From assembly GCA_024336345.1 (NCBI GenBank), contig JANFOG010000004.1, positions 2,666,001 to 2,730,000 on the forward strand: a stretch of 64,000 bases of DNA. Reading direction: 5' to 3'. The position numbers were made by a program, and so were the translations under genes. Of this stretch, positions 46,167-58,228 are shown in pieces. The DNA is from Mariannaea sp. PMI_226 (taxonomy: Eukaryota; Ascomycota; Sordariomycetes; Hypocreales; Nectriaceae). The first letter of the stretch is position 1, and each line of letters opens with the position of its first letter. Under the pieces are notes generated by a model that saw nothing but the letters and a program-made list of their open reading frames with translations, ran no database searches and had not been told where the DNA came from.

Positions 46167-48995
46167 CTAATCTTCATCGTCAGAGTCTCCAGGTTTGTAA
46201 GCCCAGAGTCGCTTTCGTTCCAAGCCCCACCACCGGCCGACAGCTTCAGCCTCGATAGCCCATTGTGAGGCATCCTCGCCAAATTTGTATTTCACAGCAT
46301 TGGCCAAGTTTTTGATAGCCCACTTCTCAAGAGGTTTCAGCTCAAGAGGGTCATGTTCCAAGTCTGTGAATCTGTACTCGGACTTTTGGTCTAGAGGAAT
46401 GACTAGTCTCCAGGGAGCATCTGCTGATGTCAAGGACAGCATTCGCCCACCGCCATTGATAATGCCAAAGTTCCAAGCCCGACGGCCGTTGTGAGAGGCC
46501 TTATATGGTCGGATCAATGACTGACCCTCGTAGTCTTGAACTAGGTCGGAGGCGGCGTTCGTGTCCTTCTCGTTAAGAGAGCCGGTATTGATAAGGAGGT
46601 CGAGAATAGTCGGGAGGATAGAAATCGAGCTAGCGTTGGCATTGTATTGGACCCGGGGAATTTTGGGATGTCGGAAGGTGATGGGCACGCGAAAGTTGCT
46701 GACATGACCGTTCTCATAGGTGCCTGTCTTGGAGTCGTCCTCTTTGAACGCTTGGCCGTGATCTCCGACGAAGACAACGAGCGTCTCATTTGACATACCG
46801 AAATCGTCAAACGTCTGCAAAAGCTCACCCAGCCAGGCATCGGTAAAACGAATTGCATTCAGATAGTTGTCGAAATCTTCGTGCCAGCTCATCTTGTCTT
46901 TGGTGTTAAGATATTCCGTCTTTTGAAAGGAACTTGGTACCCCCCAAGGATGGTGAGTGGTACTAGTGAAATGGGAGAAGAACATTCGCTTGCCTTCCTT
47001 CTGAATCTGCTTGATATAGTCCACGATATGCGATTTCAGGGTGGTCTCAGCGTATCCAAAATAGTTAATCTCTTCTAAATCATCATCCACGCCGGCATCG
47101 TCTTCGAGGCGGTCTTTGGTAACGATATGCTTGAAGCCAATCTTCTTGTCAAACTTCCTCTGTCGGTCATATCCATCCGTAATGGACTGAAAGAAAGCTG
47201 GTAGCCACTGTTGTTCTAAGAAGTCATCGGTCGACTTGTCGGCTTTGATGTTATTAAAAAGGTCCAAAACCTGAGGAATGCAAGGTTGATAGCTTTGCGT
47301 CTCAGACTCTTCAAAGCTATCAACGGGCATGGACCAGGCGCCACAATGAATTGCAGCCATGCTTTTGAAGGATAGAGAGGATGTTGTGAAACCACCGACC
47401 ACGTTGATGCCGCCGAAACCTTCTGGTGTCGTATCGTTCCACTGAGGGATGGATACAGGATCGAAATCTGAGCCATCCTTCTTCTTGAAGTTTCCAGATT
47501 TACCGGTGATTCTTTCAGCGACTGGGCCCAGCTGTGATAGTCTAGCATTGATCTCATCCTCCTTTCCGTTCTTGTACGACTTCATGATGATGCTGTGCAT
47601 GTCAGAGCCATATTGGAGAGGGAAGAGTTCCTCACGGAAACTCTCCAACATTATCAACGCGACGTGCTTAATTTTGACATTACCACCGCTCAACTGGTCC
47701 TTCAAAACTTCGAGAATATCGTTGTCGAGATTTGTGATTTTCAGCGGATCGTTGACAGGGTTGTAAAATGCGCCGTCAGTACCGGCGGCAATGCAGCTGT
47801 CAGTCTTGTTTGTGGTCTCGGCCTCATCCTGGGTTGTGTTCGTCGGAGTCCACTTTTGGAAACCTGATGGCAGGATTTCTGGCAGCCAGTCGGGAGTTGC
47901 AGATCGGTACTGTTGAACGAATTCATTATTCCCTGGCGCCCATCCCTTGAAGTGTCCGCTAGGATATTCCCACTTCGATTGGTTGATAAGCTCTGGAAAG
48001 GGCCATCGATTTCCGCTGAGCGCAGCTTGTTCGCTGCACAGGTCGGGCGCGGACTTGAACATTTCCATCATAGCCAGAGGAAGAGTTGCTGACATCATGT
48101 TGTAGGGCGTAGACGGTCGAAGAACGGTGGTCAAGGTCAGGAAAACGAGGACGCCTGCGAAAATGGCAAGAACGGTTGTCTGATTCGTCGCATTGCTTCG
48201 ATCCTGTCCAAAGACAAGAGATGATTCCTCCTTGGTTTCGTCGCCGTCGTCGCTATCGTCAAAATCGCTGTCGGATTCGTATGGATCTGGGCTCGTGCTG
48301 GCAGACTGGGCTTGATATCGACCACGCGCTTTGGTGCCTCGAAAAACTTGCCAGACTAGACACGAACAAAAAAGAAAGAAAAAACTCAGTCATGATACAA
48401 GGAATGCGATGAGGGCGACAAACATACGGTAAACAACGGGGGCTCCAACCCAAACGGTGAGCGTTCCCACGGCTCTATACAGATACCATTTGGTGAGCCA
48501 GCTGACGACAAGAATCAGCAGCCCAGCGGTCAGAACGGTGCTGAGACCGCTCAGCAAAATCTTCATGCCATCCTTGTCACCCGCATAGTTGAGTGCGTCG
48601 CTCCATTGAACCTCGTTACCGGTTTTGTACCAGAAGCCAAGTTGAGATGAGGCGGCACCCAAGAGCACGAAGCTGGCCAAGAAATGTTAGCAGGGGCATG
48701 GGTGTGGGCGTGGACGCCCAGAAGGCGAAGGGGGGAGGTAGAAGGAGTGAAGGTAAACATACGCGAAAGTGCATCCCAGTGTGCAGGCAGCGACGCCAAT
48801 CGCGCCGCTCTTGCGCCGCAAGGCTAGACGTGATAAGTAGATGATGAAAACATCTGGGAGTAGTAGTGATGGTAGATAGAGTATGAAAGCTAACGGCGGG
48901 ACGGTGCTGATATGAATGGAGAGATGGACCAGCTTTGTGAAGGTCAAGGAAACGAAGATTAGGGAGAAGCAGAAGGGAATAAATGTGGCAAACAT
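46167..48995 (-). CDS. Membrane-anchored LtaS/sulfatase-superfamily enzyme
   Basis: Exons 48995-48763, 48672-48428 and 48355-46167 encode 888 aa; donors are GTATGT and GTATGT, acceptors GGCCAG and GTCTAG, all in phase. The first 160 residues hold four or five membrane helices. An acidic cytosolic or lumenal stretch (SDSDFDDSDDGDE) and one more helix (LAIFAGVLVFLTLTTVL) follow. The catalytic domain has the alkaline-phosphatase-superfamily pattern of lipoteichoic-acid-synthase-like enzymes: a metal-site Glu in LIMLESFREE (about 397), a candidate nucleophile Thr/Ser in GGFTTSSLSF (about 483), HFTSTTHHPWG (about 620-631) and the metal pair in VFVGDHG (Asp/His about 691-692). The formylglycine motif of true sulfatases (C/S-x-P-x-R) is not seen. 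I infer phosphoglycerol- or phosphoethanolamine-type transfer, not sulfate hydrolysis. The start at 48995 is the first ATG compatible with the helices; an upstream exon is possible. Confidence 0.82.
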
Positions 48996-49558
48996 ATTCA
49001 CTGACGCTACGATGACAACATCAACGAAATAGAAAAGCCAAGAGTATGGGGAAACAAATGGGGGGGAGGAGAGAAAAGAAGTAAAAGAAAAGTGACAGGA
49101 TGGCAGGGCAGGCAGGCTGACAAACAACAGTAAAAGTGAAACGGGACCAGAGAAAAAAGGAGGATGGAAAAACGAGGGAAGCGACCGTCAATACGGAACG
49201 GACACAGGGCTCTTTGGTTTACCTGCGTAAGCACAGCATTGAGGGGAGGTTTTTCAAAAGCAAGGCACCTTGAAAGCAAATAATGTGTATACTCTGGGCA
49301 GGAATGCTAGAATGGACAGGTTCCAGGTTATAAAAAGAGTAACAGGTCACGCGGGCGCGTGGCAACAGCAGCCAGCGAACGACATCCAAGCAGATGTGCA
49401 AAGCCGCCTGGAGGTGCATTGGGTACGTCAACTAGGCGCCTCTAGGCTCAGCCATTGCAGTGGATCCCGCAGGGCTCAGGCAACAGGGAGCCATCGGGGA
49501 TTGCCAAACTCGCTGGGCAAAGGGGGGGAAGGGGGGGGGCAAGGGTAAGGGGGAAAAC

Positions 49559-49579
49559 GGTAAGGTACCGTACCTTACC
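49559..49579. repeat. Perfect 9-base inverted repeat around CCG
   Basis: Arms GGTAAGGTA and TACCTTACC flank a CCG spacer. The same AGGTAAGGTAC step recurs unpaired near 9955-9975 and 62.09 kb, so it may be part of a dispersed element. Confidence 0.75.
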
Positions 49580-51852
49580 ACAGTAGGCCACGACAAAAAC
49601 AAGGTATAGTACTGTGTAGTGACGGAGAACAAGAGCTCCGTACATCATCATCATTATTACGAGGTCACCAATACGAAAGTGGTCAGGTACTTGGCACGAA
49701 ACGCCCTTTTCATCGTTTTGGACACAGTCTGCCGACTAACCGAGAAAAGCGGGGGTCCACCTTCAACTTTAAAAGCCCACATTCACGAGACGAAGGGCGC
49801 GGCGAAGTGTTTGTCGTCCAATGGAGTTGCATGAGGAGCATGGTGATGTACTGACAGGAATTGTTCCTACGTTAGCCACCAACTTTATTACGATAGGTAC
49901 ATACCTCCCTACCCGACGGATAGTAGAGCACCATGTAGGGAATATATTCTCCAGTATGGTATGATAGCCTAGCTCTCTCTCATCGGACCCCACGTTTATG
50001 GAGTGTCTTTTCTGCGGTACAGTCAAGGAACCACGTAGAGCAGGAATCACAAGAAAGTAATAGGATTGCCAGGAGAATTGGTGCAGTGCACGGGCGGATA
50101 GTGAAGTGAAGCGACTGTTTCGCACTGGGCGCTGAATGTAGCTCACCCTACTCAGCCTTGCTTGCTGGCTTTTGGTGCACTAGCCCATGCCATTGCGATC
50201 CCATGCCATCCCACCGCCGGTGTCTATTCTTAGGCAAAGGCTGATCTCATACGTACTGTTCGTATGGACCTTTGGCCTTAAAAAGTGCAAGCACCCAATT
50301 TTTAATTTTTTTTCTTCTGAGGGCAGTAATCAGTAACATGTACGGAGTACAGAGTACGAAGTACATGCGAGGAGGTACTTTGACGTGCACAAACGGCCTC
50401 TGTGTACTTCACTTTCCAATTCCCATCGTACTGCCTGTCGTACGTGCGTAAAGACCTGTGTCTAACTAAGGTTGTCTCTCAGTTCATCAATATGGAATCT
50501 CCACCGCAGATCCTCCTCAGTTACAGCACAGCTATGTAGGTATGTAGGTACTTGATGCACAGATACCTCCTCTTCATACACAGAAAGTAGTGCGTAGTTT
50601 CCTCGCCTCCGTCCCTCCCTTATTTCTTGATCAAATACGGATAATCTTGGAGGGGAGGGATGGAGGGGCTCTACTTTTGCTCCTCCTTGTTTTGCTTTCT
50701 CTTTCTTTCTTCCTCCTTGTCTTACTCCCTGCTCTCACATACAGCTGCATGAGTGCGGCGGCGCACCCTTTCTCTCTCCCCCCGTCTCTGTGCCAAGGTG
50801 CCGAAATATCCTCACCTTAACTCTATTCATTTAAACTTCTCCGTGCGCCGAACATGCATCGTGCGAAAACGGAGAAGTTGATTGTTTACACCCACCAGGA
50901 ACTGCTTGGCAGAGGTTCGTGGTACAGCCAAGCCAAATGGAACCATCGTAGAAAAATTTTGAGTACTATGTACACAGTTCCCATGCGGCCCGTCAGGGGG
51001 TGCCAAGGAAAAAAACGATATAGTAATCCCCGAACCCCTGTTTGCCAAGAAGCTTTGGGGGGACTAAGTTAGCACGTTTGACCAAAAAGAAACAAGTAGC
51101 CCGCATGGTGTCGTACATAGTACTACTCCAGAGTACTTTTGGATGATCATGGCGGGCAGTTGTAAATTCAGCTTGCCAAACCACAAAAAAAGAAGAGAAA
51201 TAAAAAATGTCGGTATCGATGGATAGCTCACCTTGTGCTGCAATGGTCAAATGTATGCTCTACGTAGAGTTTGTGCAGTAAGGTACGCAACCGATTATGA
51301 ATTGATCATGACCATCTCACCAGATTACAGGGCTGTAGTAAGCCGCACTCTCCAGTTCAGCCAGGATCTTCAATGTGTCGTAGTCTGACAGTCAGCAGAA
51401 AGGATCAATTTGGGGGGGAGGGGCCAAAAAGGGACAGCCATCAAGAATGTGGCATAATAATTGATTATGTATTGCCCCCTTTGGCCACTAAACTCTCCGC
51501 TATTTATTATGGAACTAGCCTGTATCGCAGGCATTTGATGGATCATTTTTCGTAATTAATTTCCTTGAGTTGCGGAGTACAGATTACTTCCTCGTACCTT
51601 TCACAGGCCAGCAAGGAAAGCCAAGTACCTGAGACACCAGAACTAATGTACCTACAGAGGTGCCCTACTGAGGTGCCCTACAGAGGGACCCTACCTACCT
51701 ACGAAGTACTGTAGGTACTTACCTGGTCAGTTAGGTGGTATGGGCCGTATTTAGTGAGGTAACAGTAGGTAGTTAGATGCTTGACACAATCACATTTACG
51801 ACAAAGGGGCACGGGACCAACCCAAACAAAAACAAATTGCATCTTGAACTAC

Positions 51853-52650
51853 CTAGGTACTTACTGGGAATACCTTGGACTTGGTTGAGCACAAAAAATC
51901 AACAACGTCAGTGGAATTCACCAACTTCTGCTCGTACTTGTAGATCTCGTAACCGAGGAACTCGACGCTCGCTCGCCAATCATTACGTGGGGTAAAGGGA
52001 CTGCGGTTTCTGCAATAGTACGTACATACAGTCCAAGGCGAATTCCCCTCACCTTTTTGTCCTCGATCATCGGTGATTAAATAAGGTCGTGGAGAAGGGA
52101 GCCCCATTACCTAGCCCTAAACAAAAGATGTCCTTCTCGTGTAGCAAGATCGCCTCCATTGCCATCGACAGGCTCATCCATTGTCTCTTGGGCAGTTAAT
52201 GAATTTCCCGAGGATACCATTCTCCTACTGTGGCAGTGCAAAGCTGTATTGACGCTATCTGTAATAAATGTGCCACCAGATCTATCCCAAGAGTCGGATA
52301 TCTGTCCATATATATTGTCATGCCCCCGATCCCTGGACAAAAAAAAACAGATCAAACTTGCTTCATGTCTCTTCGTGCTTCAGGTAGTTGACACTTAAGC
52401 ATAGTGACGTTGGCTTTTCCGGATCCCCTTGACAACGACCGCTCTCCTGAAAGCATCCTGTGCTTGATTCAGAACATGGTATCTCCGCTGAGTGACCCAA
52501 TGAGCGTTGCGTTTTCAGCCACTTTCGGGCTCTAAGCTTCGTCAGGAAATGCTCAACGACCACTATTTCCTTGGTCGAACAAGCCTTCCCCACCACAGCT
52601 GAACTGCAACATTTTCGGTAGATAGGGGGGGAACTGGCTTCATCTTCCAT
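51853..52650 (-). CDS. Possible three-exon orphan gene
   Basis: Candidate exons 52650-52409, 52332-52111 and 52009-51853 keep phase at both joins and give 206 aa with ATG start (MEDEASSPPIYRKCC) and TAG stop. Intron 1 has a weak GTCACT donor but a TTTTTTGTCCAG acceptor. Intron 2 is GTAATG...TATTGCAG. The N-terminal third is cysteine-rich with a basic helix (FLTKLRARKWLKTQR), the middle is polar (HDNIYGQISDSWDRSGG) and the last exon reads NDWRASVEFLGYEIYKYEQK. No signal peptide, membrane helix or known family is seen. The in-phase joins favour a real gene, but eye-made exon chains can arise by chance. Confidence 0.3.
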
Positions 52651-53829
52651 AAGGGTTCGAGGTAGGAGACTGCGAGCTGGTCGCGAGCTGGTTGTATGCG
52701 CTCATGCGACTCATCAGGCCTTGCTGATGCTTGTGTCTTTGTGTGTCCAATATCGTCAAGAAAAGCTGGTTGATTGGGCGGAAACTAAATGAGACATGGA
52801 TAAAAAGAATGCCTGGGGGTTTGGTAAATCATTGGCTGGCAGCGACTGGCGCCCGAAACACAACGGTCAAGCACAAGAGCACACAGCAAAAACACAAAAC
52901 GACCCGGTCTCACTCGGAATTTGATCATCACACCCAACGCACCCCGTCGCCAGTTGCCTATTACAGTGCAACCCTACAAGCAGTTGGCCCACGTCGCGTA
53001 TTTCACCGCCTCAATGAGGACTGTCAATCATTTATTACTGTGGGCGCCTTCCATTCCCCCGACCTTCTACGTCGTGATGGCAGCGGATGAGTTTAACTTC
53101 AGGTCGCCGACCTGCTCAGCTCCTAGTACAGATGTAGCGTAGGATAATTAGCTGCGGACCTCGAAGAGTGTCGAACGTCTAGGTCAAACACAAGGTCAGG
53201 AACCCGGATCGACCCCTTCTCATCATCCGGTTCAACCAGTCAGCCCAATGGCCTGCAAGCTTGGCGTGCCTTGCCATTGGTTCAGGCGTAACTCAGAAGA
53301 GACTAAATATTTCGACGTGAAGCAACCTCGGGCTTGATGTATGCAAAATATAAGGAGACACGTGAACTCATGGCGGATATATCCTAGCAATAGGCACCAT
53401 GCAACGAATCCATTACTGGCAACAGAAATAAGCAGACTCAGGAGGATGTCTTTTTGCTCAGCAAGGATCCCCGCAAGCGATATTGAGACCCAAGTTGACA
53501 CTAGGACATAGCTCGTTGAAGAAAAGGTGAGCTGTGCTGACATGATGAGCAAATGATCTATAAGACTGGGAACCACCTTTGCTGATACTAATTAAAATGA
53601 TCGCCGACCGTTTTTTCTGTCATCCTGCATACATGAAACAAAGCCAATGTGACTAAATAAAGGCATGATGTTAGAAGTCGTCAGCACTCACGGAGTATAT
53701 TCTCAAGCTGTCCAAATTGACGGTACAACCTAGAATCATACATAGAACAGTTCATGATGAGCACAATGAAAAATAACGCACTTAAAAAGAACAGGATATC
53801 AAAGTATGCAACATCTAGTTATTGTTATT

Positions 53830-56530
53830 CGTATCAATCGATCTCGACCCAAAAGTCGGGCCACAAGTCCTCAGGAGTAATCTCACCTCCCTGGCATGAA
53901 CGAGTCGCATTACCGAATGTCAAACATAGTTAGTTCCATTTTCCATTTCGTGCACTCGTGATCCTTTTTTTTCGATACATCAGTCACAGTTCCTACCTTA
54001 GGGAATGCCCTTGGCTCCAAGACAATGCTGGAAGACCCTTGACAAAGGTCCGCGTTTTCGCCACTGCAAGGTTTGCTTTAGGTTTTCTGGATTTATTAAT
54101 ATTTCTCTAAGCCTTTGTTGATGCTAGTCCTTTTCTGAAACTGCCAGTCAAGAAGTTGATAGAAGCAAGTGATGCATCGCTTGTAGCCTTGATACCCAAT
54201 TCCTAGTTCTGTTAGATGGTGTTGTCATAAAACGCCATCTGCGTTGTGTTTGTTTACTCCCCAGATTGGAGAAAACCTTCTTGAATTCTTGAAGTAGTTG
54301 AGAATTATTAGTAATAACGTATCTTCAGATATTGGAAAGAGGCAGTAAGTTATCTTCTGCAATTCCATACTGTTAGGTCTCCATTGCAACGGAAGCCAGT
54401 AAATCATCCCCTCGAATTGCTCATAGAACTCGGTGGCTGTTGGACAACCCGGGGAGGTCTTGGCCATGCTCGCCGACATACAGTCGAGATGAAGATAGAA
54501 GTCACAATCTCCAACTGGACGTGGTTCACTCGTCCTGGCGGTCCACGTTCCTGACATATCGAGACCACACGTAACAAGGCCCGGCTCTCAGGATAGTTAC
54601 ATCATGACAGCTTTTGGGAAACAGCAAGACTCACTTCGCCTAATCTGTTTGCTGTTCCTTTTGGATTGGGCTGTTCAGAGCGAGTATTAGAAAATGACTT
54701 GTCACGATGAAGATCGAGGACTCGGATTGTTCCAACAATGGAGGATATCATGAGCAGTCGTTCATATTACAGAGTAAATTCACTTGTCAGTCAATCTATC
54801 CGCATCTGCTAAATTAAGCAAAGATGTTCGTTTACTGACCTTGTAGCCACGTTCCTGCATGTGTGAATTGATGCTTGTCTTGGGCAACGCAGAGAATGCG
54901 GGCTCCCTACGACCTATTTGAGGACAAAGATTGGGGAATTACAGACCATATCCTGCAGGCACCGGGTGCGATTTACTTACTTTCGGATGTAGCATAAGGG
55001 TCAGAAATAGGCTATGATAAAGTCTTGACATGCCAGCCTTATCGGTGTAGATATCCTCAAATTGCACGGAAGAACCAACCAAATGGTTTAGTTCTTCTAC
55101 TTCAACTCAACGTCGATCCCCAGCGCAGTTATTGACTCTCCCCCAAACGGAGTTCTTTTCCCTTCTCACCAGTTACAGAAGAATATCCTGTCACTCTGCC
55201 GCAACACTGGCAGAAGGTAAGACGATATACCACTCGGGGGCAGCGACCAGGCATCGTGGCATTCCCTGACGATAACCCGGGCAGGAGATTCATGAAACAA
55301 GTTACAGCAAAGGAATGCACCATTGACCGAATGTTTACAGACTGAATTGCTGTAGAAAGCCCGATCCAAGTAACTTATAGCTACTTCATCAGCTGGGATG
55401 ACTTCAATCCCTCGCAAGTGATATGCCCGGGCTAACACGTTGGCCTAAGCCTAGGTCAGTTTTCTGAAGATTACAGTGAACAGTACTCTGAAAAGGAATC
55501 GATAGCCCAACTAACTCCCTTCCAAAGATGGGAACTATTGGGCGAAAACAAGAACGAGGAAGATCCGTAGAGCCCGTGATGCGCGATGCATGTGGGAACG
55601 TTTTGGCGGAACTATCCAGAGTACGCCACGGATTGTTCATGACTGACTTACCTTACCGAGCAAATATTAAGAGTCCTTTCTAGCAAGGCTATGTCAAGTA
55701 AGAGAACAAGGAAACATTACCGATGCCTTGAGGCCACAAATGCAACCCCTTTTGAGATGGGCGATATTCAGCTGCTGCGAAATACACAAATGTTTAACTG
55801 GATGAATTATAGATGAACCAAAGGCGCTATCATGTTATTTCATATTAAGCTCGAGTAATTCTGTCACACATTTGCATACTTGGACTGAAGAGCGTCAACC
55901 CCATCCCAGCACATGAACACCTCTCCATTCAGTATGCAGCGGTACTCAACTATGGACTTCTCTTTCTTCAAGCGACGATTGTCCCTTTATTAACCTAGTC
56001 TATTTGTTGTCTCTACGTAATCAGTATCTCGACCAATGTTCAGTTGTCTCGTACTATCTTCTCTGCGAACCTCTTCGGAGAACATCGTCCTAAAAGGTGG
56101 GCAAAACCTTGGCCCAACTCCTGCTTGTATATTTAACTCCAAATCCTTGAATAGATCAATCAATGGTATATCATAGCTTTGAATTCATTCCCCCAATGCC
56201 GTACATTTTTCCAATATGCTCACACAAGTCCGTCCCTGGATGGACTCAGGCCAATTGACTATCCATCCGTCCACTGTCTGACATCGAATGGGCATGACCG
56301 CGAGATACGGCTGTTTTATGAGCTTCAAACGCACTACATAGCCTATCAAGACCAATTAGAACTGCTTTCTATATCTAGAAATTTAGTTGTTCAAAGTATA
56401 GACGATAACTCAGCTCCACATACTCTTCAATACCAGCTCCAATTCGTCACGGTCGGATTGGCTCTCCACACCGAAATATCTGCATGGTACCATATCTATG
56501 TCATTGATCCAAAGTACATTCCCTACCTTG
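53830..56530 (-). CDS. Possible intron-rich orphan gene or decayed gene
   Basis: A series of minus-strand blocks can be chained. Near the 5' end, X2 56479-56424, X3 56342-56224, X4 56145-56017 and X5 from 55959 agree in phase across introns of 47, 81, 78 and 57 bases (donors GTAGGG, GTATGT, GTGAGC, GTAGAG). They read, for example, LKLIKQPYLAVMPIRCQTVD, VGPRFCPPFRTMFSEE and VEYRCILNGEVFMCWDGVDA. Further blocks read QNVPTCIAHHGLYGSSSFLF (about 55.6 kb), RAYHLRGIEVIPADEVAISY (about 55.4 kb), VQFEDIYTDKAGMSRLYHSL (55096-54981) and TEFYEQFEGMIYWLPLQW (about 54.4 kb). A possible end is PEDLWPDFWVEID before a TGA near 53836. Joins between 55.9 and 55.4 kb do not keep phase in any model I tried, and other frames sometimes look equally plausible. 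No family recognised. Confidence 0.22.
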
Positions 56531-58205
56531 CCGGATCACACGACAGGATTGCTAATCGTTCCCGATAGCTAGCTAACAGGGGTGCCCGGAACTTCAAATT
56601 TGAGAGGGGGCCGATGCAACTCAACCCCAGGCGTGGTCTGACAGAAACCTCGTTCGATTTCACGCATCTACATCTTCTCAGTGATCCTTTGAAGGGTTAG
56701 GCCGCCGCTGCTCTGTGCTTCAAATGGTTTCTGCAAAGCTCTGATCAATTTCGGACCATGTCAATCTCCTCGCAAACACGGATCTGTCAGGCTTCGGTTT
56801 GCATACCGGCAAGGGCTTAAATGCTCGGCGCAGATGCTGTGCCGAGTTATATACTACCGACGCGAGATTATTGCATAGAAGCCGACGTTTTCGCGAGGAC
56901 TGCCGCATCCATACTTTGGGATTTGACGTTACAGAGTGCTAAGGCTACAATCCAGGATTCGTTTCCCTCTCGGGAAATTACTTTGGTGCAACGTCAAAAT
57001 GAGCATCAGAGTGGACTCGATGTCTACGCGGAATTTGTTAGCATTGCTGGAAGATTCGCATCTCCTATAATCATAAGAATCACCCTAGAGCACAGTTAAA
57101 CACGCCTTGCCACGCCTTGCCGCGACCTTGTTATTACTTGAAGATGGCCGCTTACTATTTACTACGAATGTGTTTAGCGGTTACTATAGTACTCCACCGT
57201 TCATACAGTAGCAAGGCTGTCATGTAAATGAACGGGATACTAATCTGTACAGATTACAATGTATGGCTATCTGTGAAAACATGGTCTTCATCCCTGTTTC
57301 TTTATTACACACCGACGACAGGGGGGGGGTCGTGCATAATTGATCCTTTTCCCCTTTGCCTCGGTCAGGAAGGCGACATACCGTGTAGCTCGAAGATATG
57401 GCACCCATGCAGAAAGAGGAAGAAGGATGCAGCCTGTGGCTCCAATGTGATGGGGATAGCGGCGGTAATACAATTTGCAAGCACAGTTGTTTGATATCTG
57501 GCGGAGCCTGATCTGGAGTGAACTCTTCCTAGTTCATGGTAGGTGTTCGTCAAGACTCCAGGGTAGGGAAGAAAACACCGTCGACGCTTCAGAGACCTAC
57601 ACAGTAAACTAATTGCTTACCCATCCTTTCCCTAAATTGCGGAATGGCCTAACACAGGCTAGCCATCGCCGGATCATTTGTATACACGTAATTGACCAGG
57701 GTTGAGAAATTAATCTCCATCCCTTCTTCCCCTTGAGCCTTGAGGCGCCAGCTCTCTGCTGTCTGCGAGCTGTCGCTCCATTCCGCCCTGAGTGTAATAA
57801 TTCGCCACAATACGGAATCCCTCTATGCCTCGCACGATCTACGGCGGCATGTGAGCGGCAAGAAAAATATATCTCCTTTACATTCTTCCGGTCTTCGCCT
57901 ATTGTGTTCTTTTGAAGGAAGTGGCCGCGGTCAGCCACAGGGCCCAGCTCAGGATTTCATGCAGTCCAATGTGTGCAGCCCCGTGCTCCTACATCGAGGC
58001 AGCTCTGTCCACATCCAACCAACACAAGTTGACCATTCAGAGATCCTATTTTTATCACTGGTTTATTGCTGTATGACGCATTTAGCAAAAAAATACCCCA
58101 TCTTTCGGTCGGCGCCTAAACTAGACATTGCTTGCCCTTGGTGAGGAGCGACGTTGCGTCGCTCATGCGTATACTCATAAAGATAGACTTCTCATGGAAT
58201 CGAAA

Positions 58206-58228
58206 AATAAGTAAATAAATAAATAAAT
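58206..58228. repeat. TAAA tetranucleotide repeat
   Basis: About five TAAA units lie in gene-poor DNA; similar AT-rich low-complexity sequence follows at 58930-59000. Confidence 0.8.

Noticed and set aside
56185..56187. In-frame TGA where a Trp codon would fit, suggesting a RIP-type mutation in the 53.8-56.5 kb candidate
   Set aside because: A GTGAGC donor at 56223 and a TTCAAG acceptor at 56146 remove it as intron sequence in phase, so a disabling mutation is not needed.
56179..56568. 129-codon plus-strand ORF
   Set aside because: It overlaps minus-strand blocks that join in phase over four introns. I prefer the minus reading, but both strands look protein-like, which is itself a warning about that region.
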